In this document: one piece after another, positions 44,443 to 54,619 of the stretch
Numbering within the stretch: position 1 is the first letter of the stretch
Layout of the letters: each line of letters opens with the position of its first letter
Source: Mesodorylaimus sp. YZB2_4
Taxonomy: Eukaryota; Nematoda; Enoplea; Dorylaimida; Dorylaimidae
DNA length: 64,000 bases
Assembly (NCBI GenBank): GCA_030248295.1
Contig: JASANH010001389.1
Span: forward strand, 310,001-374,000
Direction: 5' to 3'
Translations under genes and position numbers: made by a program
Notes under the pieces: model-generated
What the model was told of the DNA's origin: nothing
Database searches by the model: none
Seen by the model: only the letters and a program-made list of their open reading frames with translations

Positions 44443-47400
44443 CGTGATGGGTCCTGAAATAATCAGCAATAATCAGCAATAGCCTGGGCTGTCTTGTAGG
44501 GAGCACGTGAGCAGGCAACAACTGTTCTGGCCCTGCCTGTTTTATTAAGTTAGCACAGACCCTCTGGACCAGAATCAATGCTTCTTCATTTCTATGGTCT
44601 ATTCTACCAGAGTGAGCCATGTGAGAATTTCTAAAGCGAACACAAGGCGTTATTCTGCACACCTTCAAAGTTCAACGGGTATGAATGGTCGATCTGGCTG
44701 CAATCTCTGGCTGCACTCGACCCATGCCTGCTTCTGCTTATATCCATGGGAAACATAAAGACAAGGAGCACACTTTTCTAAGCCTACACCTAGCCCTCAA
44801 GGCATAACGTTACTTTGAGATGGAAAACAGCTGCTCTTGGCAGGGGTTCAGCTTCGACCCCCGAGAGTGCAAATGATGAACTAGGATGTAAGTGCTCTCC
44901 ATCATCGTCACTCCCACTGGACATGCTAAATGAAACTGGCCATATATGGTTCCCTTACCTTTATTTTCTAGATATCACAGTACTCCTTGCTGATTGAGAA
45001 CGACAGTCTTCTTCTGGCCGCTCACAACGCACGATGGACAAGTTCCCGACTCGAGGTGACAAGTCAAAAAGCAATCCTTTATCGATCAGACAGAAATGAC
45101 CTGAAATTGAAAACCAAACTTCAATCAAACTTCAGGAAGAAAAGCCAGAAAAACTACTTATTTCTCGTTCATCCTTGGAAGGCGCGTAATGGCTGCTAAT
45201 GCTGAGCACCCTCGCGGCACTGTAGCTACGCGATAAGAGTGAATACAGTTGGGCGGACTACGTTCATATCTGAATTTCATACTATGCCGATAAAAAAAAA
45301 TTTGACATGGAAACCATTTCAGAAAAACTAAGCACCTAAAAAACAGACTAGGCATAAAAGGACTGGTATAGGCCGACGCCTTTGCATGTATACTCAGACC
45401 TGCTTACACTCCGCTCTGTGAAAGAGTTTTAAGCAAGCGAATACTGAAGAGCCCTGTCGGAGATGAGAGATAACAGGTAAGCCAGAGCACATCGATGATC
45501 ACAAGAAATGGAATTAGGGCAGGTACATTAATCAAAGATGATAATTTTTAGGCGTGCATCTTATCAGTGATTATGCATGCATGAAGTAATGTCCTGGAGA
45601 CGACCGGTACAAGTGCGACCTGTACATGGTGACTATGGAGCTGAAGAAAGTCAAGCGGGGATCCACAGTCCTCCCGAGTCAGCTCATTGCAAGAACAGCA
45701 GGACACTGAAAACAACCCACGCGAACGCCTAACGTCGACCTCCTGCTTGCAAGGACTAGTGGGCCAGGGTTTCTAATCGGGTTTGGGGTCCCTAAAGACA
45801 CCATTTTACAGTAAACAACAGTCACAACGAGGAGCTGGGTGGACCAGACGCACCTGTGTGCGAGCGAGACAATAGCTAATCCTGTATCTGCTGGTGAAGT
45901 GGAATATGGAAAATAAAGGAAATGCTTAGATACGCTTTGGATTCTCCACAAGCCCCAAGCTGTTAAAGGCACCTGCGACAGGTCGTACTGTAGCTGATAC
46001 TGTAGGTACCCATCGGGTAGAACACTCCACTACCGTTAGGTGCCCTGACCGCTTTCTATGCTGGCAGTAGAATAAAAACAGCGGCCACCAACCGTCAGTT
46101 TCTGACCTAGTATCCAATCGGAGAGACGGCGATGAGACAAAAGCTCAATCAGAAGAACCTCTACCGGAATGGAAATCCGCGCTGAGACAGCCAAGTTCCT
46201 TACTTATGCATGGCCTGTCTGGTGGCACAGCTCACTCATTAAACACGTATTGGCCGAGGAAGGTCTCAGGAAGCTTGTCCGAACTATCAATCACGGGTAT
46301 TCATTTATAAAATATCGAGGCTGGCGTACGACTTTGAGGAAACTGGCCCAGTCTTGTAGTCATGGACATCAAGTTGGTGTTGACTCGAAGCAGAATGACC
46401 GATGGTGAGTAGACGCAAAACAACCGTTTCGATGCACTCGTAGCTAACATTTGGTAAGTAGGATGAGCTAGGCATCTAAAAAAATGCATTTCACAGCTGG
46501 GTGGCCGTTTCAATTTACTCCCGCTTGGATAATTTTGCCAGCTAACGAGCGTCCGACGCTGAAAACTTTCACATTCTAAATCGCATTGTCAGTCAGACCG
46601 TGCGAGTAAGCGATGGATCGAATCTGAACGTGCTCGATGCCTGGAAAAGAATTTTCACTGAACCGAGGGCTCGTCGCAGCGAAATAATTGGCGGCGGGGT
46701 GTGCGTGGAAGACGTCCTGTCGTCTTCCGCAAATTATTAAACAAGAACGTTTTGGGCGGTTATTTCGCAAGTCGACAACTCCTCGTTGACGTCAGCACCT
46801 CCTCCTAAAAGGTTAATTGGAGAGGAGGTCCTAAACTCGGCCACACCCGAGTGTTCAGAGCAGCCATGAGTTTGAGTGAGAAAAGTTTTCTGAATCGAAG
46901 TAACAGTTTTTGCTCTCCATCCGACCACGCAGAAGGAATGCTGAGTTAAATCAGCTTGCGAATCGAATCAAACGCGATTCGATGGACGAAAAGAAGAAAT
47001 TGTAACGAACTCAAATTATCACGCCTTTCTAGCCGGTCTATTCGTGGGTGCACTAATTCCATCACTTTTTTAGCCAGTCCAGATCGAGTAAACGATGCCA
47101 AAGTCGAAATGCTAATGAACATCACATCAGTCCAGCAGACTGTGGTCAGAAACTGTGGGCGGTCATATAAGGAAGACCGCAAGCTAGGACAAGGTGGTAC
47201 AGTCCGAATAGGGCTCGTTTGTTTTAAGTCAGCTACAAAATATTTCTCACCCCGTTTCGAGCACCCGTACGCACAGTAAGTGGCGCCCAAGGAGGAGCTG
47301 GGACGACGAATAAGGACAGCGGCACTCATACGCGCTCTCTATTTATGCTGGTTCTGGGAAAGAAAACGTGTAAGAGAGCAAGCCACCTGCAAGCTCTGTT

Positions 47401-49514
47401 GTTGATGCTCCTCGACTTACGCTAAGACCCCTGCCTCTTCCGCCTAAACCTCACCATGTTAATTCCAAAGCATGAATACAAAAGACACACGCGTTTCCGC
47501 ACGTTCGAGCACGGCTGTCATCAAGTGGCATGGGTGGATAATAAAGGAGGAGGGAGAGCTAAACAAGCAGAATAGGGGATTGAGATGTTTCTAATGGTCT
47601 TTGTCCTCTTTACCACCCACCCTCCCCGCCCGTGACTTCTCCAGAGATGCTCTCTGTGGGTTAGTCGAAAGGCCTTACAAAGTTAGGTGTGCTCAGAAGG
47701 CACATCTCAGAAATAGTCAAACGACCTTTTCGGTACGAACAATGGTTGGCTCTGTAAGAATACTTGCGCCTTAGACAGTGGGCTAATGAGGGAGGCGGTG
47801 ACAGAGCTCACATATTCGGCAAATTTGACCCCAGGGGCGGTGATAGAGGGATTGAATGAGAAGCCGCAAACGTGGAGTTACGAGCCCGTACCGTACTGTT
47901 GTATTTACTGTACATACTGTATGTTGTTCCGGCCGTTTTTCTGCTCTGCCTGCCACTGATTGTGACTCCGTCTTTCGTTGACATCATCGCATAGAAGCCA
48001 GGTTCATGCCATCCATGGTTCACGATTTCCATGAGGTTTTATGGAGGAGGCGATGTTATTTCGCGTCTGTGCTTCGTGAACACCCCTCCCCCCATATGAC
48101 GTGTATCAGGGGAGCTTTGTTTTTTCATTATAGAACGACGACCCGCTTTGAGATTTGATAGGTTTTATAGTTGGCAAATTTACGCGCAAGTGCAACAGCG
48201 AGAACAACTACAGCAGCACTGTTTGGGCTCATTGTTTGGTGGTTGTTGAGCCAGTGGATGTTCTTGACATGCCGCCAGGTTCCTCTTGGCGAGGGGGCGC
48301 TCCACTTGATCGACTTTCTACTCGATGATGTGTTTCTACCGTGTGGCATAGGACATGCACAGCCAGGTGTGCTTTTACTGCACGGCATTTAAATTTTACA
48401 TTCCAAGAGACCTGTGTGATTCTCCTCCCACTTTCGGGTACCTACACGCGTACGTGGTTCGAATCACCCCTGTGCGGTCCCGACCGAACCGGACCCCGAT
48501 AACGGTAACTCTTTATTGGGCCGACGGGCGGACACCTTCACGCGCATGCGACGCCAAGTGACGAGCACTGAATGAGGAAGAGGCGGTCAGGAAGGACCCC
48601 CCCCCCGTTCGTGACGAAATACGTAGACGGAATGAAGGCAGTCCACGAGGCCATGGCGGCCGGAAGGGCACCTAATCGACCAGTCCTAGAACTAGTTTAG
48701 ATTAGATCCAAACTCGCTCTCCTTGCTCCATGACAAGAGAGGACGAGCGTAGAAAGTGTTCAGGGCGGTTCAAACCGGTAGAGACGAGCCCATCATTAAA
48801 AGCGGGTTACACTTCTCCCACCGCCAATGGAGCGTGAGTGTGACCCCACGCTCCTTCTAGACCAGCTACTCGGAGCCGGAGTAGAGGAAATTAGGAGCCT
48901 CAATTGAGATCAGGGAACAGATACAGGCCAGCATGGTTCAGTATGCGGATCGATTCAGGAGGATTTCTGGATTCCTTCTGGATTCAGGAGGATGAGTGAT
49001 GGAGCCAAAGACAAGATCCAAAATTTTACCTTTGTGTTAGATGCTTGGTCAGTTGAAAGCTCGCACATTGCAGGAGTTTTGTGAGCACAACGCCTCCTGC
49101 TCGAATTGCTAGAGATGCAAAGTACGAGTACTTGCTCGACTCTGACTCGACCTTGCTTCTGGCTGCATCTTGGGTGTCTTGAGTTTGCGATAGCTTTGCA
49201 CAATTGGTCTGGCAGTGCGACATGCAAGTGCATGCCAGACTTTGTCAAGCATGGGCACACCTCTCTGGTGGAGGAAGATCATATTCGCCAGCCGGATGCG
49301 AGGAGGCACAATTCGATGGGCGCTTTGAAGGCAAAGCCATATTTACAACATACTGTACAATACCTCATTGCAGTGACCCCTTTACACTGGCATATCGAGT
49401 AAGCAGCGCCAAGGCGGCCAGTGTCATTGTCGAATGGGCAGTGGTCCCGATCGGTTTGATTCGAACAGCGCGTGCATCGACTTTAGCTCGAAAGTCTTTT
49501 GTTGATCAGCGAAA
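44443..49514. other. 5 kb without a supported gene
   Basis: Contains the GPCR 5' flank and the BTB-gene promoter. The longest candidate is an ATG-started 127-codon frame on the minus strand (47329-46946), with no recognised motif and an overlapping 107-codon frame on the other strand, so neither is accepted. Short direct repeats occur: AATCAGCAAT twice near 44460, and GATTCAGGAGGAT near 48951 and 48980. C-rich runs occur near 48598. No RNA gene is recognised. Confidence 0.4.
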
Positions 49515-51056
49515 ATGGACAATGAACAAGGAGCAGTGATGGCTGGCGGAATGCCGAAACACCACCGTCAAATGAGCGTGGTCGGAGGAACGAACTCGGT
49601 GCCGTCTCTGCGGGAAATGGTTCATCATCGAAATGCTCGGCGCCGTAAGCGAGTTCATGGGCCGACAAAGCCTCCAGTCCAGGGTCAAGCGTCAACTTCG
49701 AAACAAACAAAACGATCGAGCGGCACGAAGCCGAGCGTGTGCGGTCTGTGTTCCAGGGCTCAGCGCCATTGGATCGAGAGCCATGGCCTGCACGGAAAGA
49801 CCACCTTCAGCGACATCATTCTGCACACGTCTGGCGGCGAGTACTTCTACTGCAACTCGCTCGTGCTCGCTGTCTGGTCGCCGTCGTTGTTGGAGCTGGC
49901 CAAGAGCATCAAAAGTCGATCAGGGCTGGAAGACTGGATCATCGATGTCGACGTCTTCTCCGGAGAGATCCTGCGCTCGGCGCTGCGCTTCATGTACGGA
50001 GGATCGATCACCGAGCTGCCTCCGAGTCATTTGGCCGAGATCGTCAACATTGCCGAAACGTATCAGGTAAGCGAGTCGTGTATCTGCTGCTGGGAGTTCG
50101 ACTGCTGAGTAATAAGCGTTGCTGTCTTTCAGATCCCGGACTTGAAACGAGCCTGTTTCTTGGCGGCTGAGGTGGCCCCGTTGAAGACCGAGAGCGCAGT
50201 CGCCTTGTGGTTGTTCGCGGACGAGTTCAACCTGCAGGACGCGTCGAACCGAGTCATGCGTTTCATCTACGCTAACTTGCAGAAGATGGTCAAAGAACGA
50301 GACTGGGCTCGCGTCTCGAATCGTCCGGACACCCTGTTGAAACTGTTCGAAGCTTCGGTAGAGTGGACGAAGGAAAATCCGGACTGGCGATCTTTGAAGC
50401 AGGACGACTCCGAGAAACTCAGCTCGTTCTCGCAGGGCGTGCGGGCCGTGTGGCGGAACAGCGATCGGCTGAGGAAGAGGCACGCCTACAGCGACAAGAT
50501 GATCATGACCAAGGGAGGCACGCAATTCCACGTCCACTCTCAAATCGTCCACGCCATTTCGCCAGCCTTCGCGGCTTTTCTGCAGGAGGAGTCCGAAGTC
50601 ACCGACATGAACATGGCCTACATGGACGACATGGACGACGACGTGGTCGAGGAGTTCCTTCGATTCATCTATCGCCAGGACCCCAGCGACGACTTCTCCA
50701 AGGTGAGATGCCATGGATAATGCATGAGTCCGCCCTCATCGATGCCCTATTTGCAGCTGGCCCCGTTGGTGCACGTTTTGGCGTCCACCTACGAAGTGAC
50801 CGACCTGATGCGCGTGTGCGAACGGGAGATGGCCGCCCAGCAAGTCTCGAGCGTCGACGCCGCCCTGCAAATGTTGCTCGAAGCCGAAGAGCACCGAATG
50901 ACCGCCGCCAAGTCTGTCTGCTTCAGGTACCTGTACAACAACTCCGAGGAGGCGCGCAGGAACGAGGAGTGGAGAAAAATGATCCACGAGGAGCCGCAGC
51001 TGCTCACGGAGATGATGTTGGAGTCGAAGCGTTTCCGTCGCATGAAGAAAGAGTGA
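49515..51056 (+). CDS. Protein with two BTB domains
   Basis: Three exons, 49515-50066, 50133-50702 and 50757-51056, give 473 aa in phase. The N-terminal 85 residues are basic and disordered-looking (NARRRKRVHGPTK). A first BTB fold starts near residue 90 (TTFSDIILHTSGGEYFYCNS) and runs to about 200, with SGEILRSALRFMYGGS. A helical linker (about 205-295) precedes a second BTB-like fold (about 300-440: KMIMTKGGTQFHVHSQIVH, then VVEEFLRFIYRQDP). The protein ends in a short basic tail (RFRRMKKE). BTB proteins dimerise and often act as cullin-3 adaptors, but no MATH or Kelch domain is present and the partner is unknown. Codons are strongly G/C-ending, unlike Capicua, the GPCR and MRTF nearby. Introns are only 66 and 54 bp. 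Confidence 0.9.
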
Positions 51057-51366
51057 ACCTGTTTGAGTGATCCTAGGTGCAGAGTGTTCTCGATGACTTG
51101 TGTTGTATCGTGCTCCGACAGTGATGGCCTACTTCTATGAAATTGCATGCTTTGCTTTGCAGACCTTGCAGATTGAATGAAAGCAGAAGCGAACGCACCT
51201 TAGTGATCGTACATAGTGTCTGTACTTCATTTGGTTAGCCGGCGGCACCCACTGACTGACAGAGAAGGTTTCCCCTTTTCGTCCTGACGCCATCCGGCAT
51301 CTGGCTGAGAATGGGCATTACAGTAGGCCTTACGATTAGGGCCAACATTCCTTCCTTTCCCATTCC

Positions 51367-51372
51367 AATAAA
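51367..51372 (+). terminator. Poly(A) signal of the BTB gene
   Basis: AATAAA 311 bp after the stop codon, the first canonical signal downstream. Confidence 0.45.
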
Positions 51373-51544
51373 ACGGCGGCCCATGCCCGCCAGTGTCAAC
51401 GATTCGGAGACGAGGAAGCGCTCGAGAGCGCTCTCGAACATTCCCAGTTGAACCAGAATACGACTTGATGCAGATACTAGTAGAGCCTTTTAGAGACGAC
51501 CCACGATCAAAGGATCCCCAGATCTTCACCGCGCACTTACGGGG

Positions 51545-51561
51545 GTGGGTTCGACTCCCGC
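51545..51561 (+). repeat. tRNA-like T-arm relic
   Basis: GTGGG-TTCGACT-CCCGC forms a perfect five-pair stem (one G-U) with a seven-base TTCGANT loop, as in a tRNA T-arm, and contains a B-box-like GGTTCGACTCC. No matching 5' acceptor strand or D-arm is seen upstream, so it is probably the end of a tRNA-derived repeat or pseudogene and not a working tRNA. Confidence 0.4.
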
Positions 51562-51920
51562 CTCGGTACAAAATAATTCTTTTGTTTTTGGAATGCAGTT
51601 GGGACGACAGGTTGAGGTCCCCTCACTCTGCGCGCTAACAGTGATTGCATTGGCGTTTAGGGTCTGGAAAAGGACACGCCTGGATAATACAGGCTGCTTG
51701 CCCCCTTCTCTGGAATTTATTCTAACACAAACACGTTTTCGTCTTCGATCCTGATACAATATGTTGTAAGCGACAATAGGCACCAAAAGAGTGCAGCAAG
51801 TGCGAAGAGCAAGCGGAACTGCAGTCGACTTGCGAGACAGCGCCTGAAATCAGAGAATGTTCCTGTTTTCAAGGACGAGCATTCTGCCGTAACGGGCTCG
51901 ACTGCCTGTGCTGACAGAGG

Positions 51921-52012
51921 TATCACGGCCCCGCTATCACTATTACAATGACGTTTTTCAGCACCCTGCCAGAGCTGCTAGGCCATATAATAGTGATAGT
52001 GGGGCCGTGATA
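51921..52012. repeat. Long near-perfect inverted repeat (hairpin or tiny MITE)
   Basis: Arms of 25 bp at 51921-51945 and 51988-52012 are reverse complements with one mismatch, which becomes a G-U pair in + strand RNA. The spacer is 42 nt. The outermost bases of each arm are TA, so the element could also be read as 88 bp with TCACGGCCCC termini flanked by TA duplications, as in Tc1/mariner-type MITEs. Pairing does not extend beyond the arms. It lies between the BTB and RCCD1-like genes. Confidence 0.75.
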
Positions 52013-52099
52013 GGATAGGTATTATAGGCCACAAGTAGCACACGTTCTTTACATTGCACAACACAAAAGGATCCACAGTCTCCCGCAGGAGCTTACGAG

Positions 52100-52164
52100 T
52101 GGCCGAATCGAAGAAGGCGAGCGAGTGCCAGTCCAGCAAGCGTAAACTGTGCAAGTTCGAATCG
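52100..52164 (+). repeat. tRNA-like A and B box pair (relic)
   Basis: TGGCCGAATCG (52100) resembles a Leu/Ser-type A box and AGTTCGAATCG (52154) a B box, at class II tRNA spacing. The T-stem does not pair and no acceptor stem is found. A decayed tRNA or SINE head is the likely explanation. Confidence 0.35.
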
Positions 52165-52883
52165 TGGTGAGTTTTCGACTTTTTAGCTGTGACTTAGCAG
52201 TGCTCAAGATACTGTCAGAAACGAATTGGTGGTAGGGTCAAGCAAATACTCGAGTTTTTGATTTTGTAGACTTGGCGCCGTTCAGTTTTCTCATAGCAGT
52301 CAGGGGCACTTGGGCTAGCGCCCCCACTGCTGATCAGTCCTCAGTCTCAGCAGGGCAGGGCCTTTGCTGAGGTATATGTATGCCGCATTGGCTCGCGGCA
52401 CGGCGGCCACCTTCTTGCTGGACTACAAATTGGAATCGAGATGCTCACACACCCTATGCTGTACTATCAGGGACTTATGGAGGCCCTAATTCTCATCAGT
52501 GACATAGCTGATTCATAAACATTCTATCCTCCATAGCAGTCTAAGCGCCCTTTTCGCACCTGATCCACAACTTACATAACTGTACATACACCATCAGCGT
52601 CGATTTCGTTTGGCTGTGCAGCACATGAGAGCCGTTGGGTAGGAGCGCCTAGTGTCTCTCTTACAGAAACCTGCTTGCCCTCATCCATGCTTATCCTGGT
52701 TGCCTCTACGCAGCCTGTTCACACCACCTCGTTATGAGGCGTCCGTCAATATTTAAACGGAGATCACTTCATGACACTGGGCTCATTTTGTCTGCTAGCG
52801 AGTAGCAGTTCTCCACAAACTTGTGTCAAGCAGGAAACGACTAGTCATGAGCCCTGTTCCCTACGATATCATCGTCCACCAAC

Positions 52884-54359
52884 ATGGCTGCTTCAGAATG
52901 TATCAGTCCGATGTGGCAAGCCCGAATCTACTTGTCAGGTAAGAAATATACACAAAAACTGAGGCTTGGGAGGGATTCGAACCACTGGCCTTTTTCGCTG
53001 ATCACCTGTCCCGCTGCATTTTTTTATCAGGCAGTCGTGTCCGAATCGTAAACTCGATTACCCGCCGTCTGACCACTGTCACTGTGTCGCCGACGTTCTC
53101 CCATTGCTTCCTCGATGTATGTTGGACCACGGATCGTGTGTTTGTGCTACTCAACGATGATTCCGTCTTGCAGTTACAAGAATCTGTTGAAGGCTCGTTC
53201 AGGCTGATTCACCAATGGACACGTGTTGACCAAGGGGCTACATATCGAGTCTCGGCACCCGATTTTTCGTTGTTAACAGTACATGACTCTGACCTCGACG
53301 CGTCTGATCAATTTTCTCATTTCGGGCTAGTGATCACGAACGAAGCTCTTCGCAAGACGAGCACAGATCTACAATCCGTCCGTATCAGCTGTTCGCAGGG
53401 GCACTTGTACATTGGCCACGGGTCCCCCCTGGCAAACAGGTTGACCCGAATCGACCTGGCCACAAACACTGTCATGGACATTGTGGATTTCCTGCCACCA
53501 GGTGTTGCCGTATGCCATATGCACTGCGGGTATGCTCACTTGGCCATTCTGGATTCCATGGGTTGCGTGTGGACATGCGGGTTCGGCACGAGGGGGGAAT
53601 TGGGTCATGGAGATTTGGAGCAATACGTGAACCCGAAACTGGTCGAGGCCTTGGTCGGCATGCGGATTCGATATTTGGCAGCTGGTGGGTGGCACACAGT
53701 GGCTTTGACAGGTATTTTGGGATGATTGCCCCTCAGCTTGGACCTTCAGGAGTGCTCGTGCTCACAGATATGCTAACGCTACATTCAAGCCACTAAGCAC
53801 ATGAAAAACGTAGTTATATAGTTTCCATGCTCCCTTGTCATAAGTAGCAACCGCGCCAAATTTAAATTTTGAAACCGTTGTCTGGTTGTGAAACATGCTA
53901 TACTTACAACCAAGAACAAAAAATTATTAGACCCATGAATTGTCTGAGCACATATTTCACTCACCTTGCTAGTGTGCCTTGTCTAGAATTCGGCGATGCC
54001 TATGTTTGGGGGTGGAACAGCGATTGCCAATTGGGATTTGACAAAGAGGCAACTTCGTCAGTGGTCGAACCAACTCATCTTCCTTTTCCTGATGATCTAT
54101 CAGTCTCGGCAGTCGCTTGCGGAACAAGGCACAGCATCTTTTTAATGGGTAAGGTCCTCTTGCCTTTCGCTAACGACCCTAATTTCCTAATTCCCTCATA
54201 GAAGACAATAGCCTCTATGGGTGCGGCTGGAACGGTTACAAGCAAATTGCAGATCAAAGTTCAGAATATTTGCCACTGCAAAAACTGCCATCGATCACAC
54301 CAGACGATTCCGTGATCGATATAGCCGCTTATGGTTGGTCAACATTGGTACATATTTGA
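52884..54359 (+). CDS. RCCD1: RCC1-repeat protein, RCCD1-like
   Basis: Four exons, 52884-52938, 53031-53711, 53987-54148 and 54202-54359, give 351 aa with consistent phases and close to the usual length of RCCD1. RCC1 propeller blades are visible: GCVWTCGFGTRGELGHGDLE...PKLVEAL...LAAGGWHTVAL, GDAYVWGWNSDCQLGF...VACGTRHSIFL, and NSLYGCGWNGYKQIAD...IAAYGWSTL at the C terminus. The N-terminal half is poorly conserved. Vertebrate RCCD1 works with the JmjC protein KDM8 on chromatin; that this protein does the same is inference. The ATG context is good (accaacATGG). A perfect B-box string, GGTTCGAATCC, lies on the minus strand in intron 1 (52983-52973). Confidence 0.85.
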
Positions 54360-54493
54360 ATTCCCACGCTTTGATGTAGATGTAACTGATTTGCGCCAGT
54401 GTGCGCCCGACCTGTTTATGTCTGGGTTTTGGTTTTTTACGTCATCGTGTCACTTTTTGATTGTTTTGTTGCCTTTTTTGGCATAATAACCTC

Positions 54494-54499
54494 AATAAA
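54494..54499 (+). terminator. Poly(A) signal of the RCCD1-like gene
   Basis: AATAAA 135 bp after the stop codon, only 120 bp before the MRTF start codon. The two genes are therefore packed tightly head-to-tail. Confidence 0.6.
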
Positions 54500-54619
54500 C
54501 CTCTAATGTAGAGTGGTGAATCGATTACCTGCTTAAAAGGGCCAAATTGAACATTCCAACGAATTCGTAACTGCGATTCTAATTCGAAATTTGGTATAGG
54601 CTAGTTATTGTCGAAAACG

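Noticed and set aside
42590..46110. CCACCGTCAG-like and GGTACCC blocks shared between about 42600 and 46000
   Set aside because: The blocks occur in different order in the two places and do not extend, so homology is not supported.
46946..47329. 127-codon ATG-started frame on the minus strand
   Set aside because: No recognised motif, no splice support, and a 107-codon frame overlaps on the other strand. It is within what chance allows in 64 kb.
49920..50714. 264-codon open frame on the minus strand
   Set aside because: It lies antisense to the BTB gene exons and across an intron. GC-rich codons explain the lack of stops, and the composition (Val/His/Asp repeats) is a mirror of the sense codons.
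51480..51580. Functional tRNA gene
   Set aside because: Only the T-arm is intact; no acceptor stem or D-arm partner could be found.
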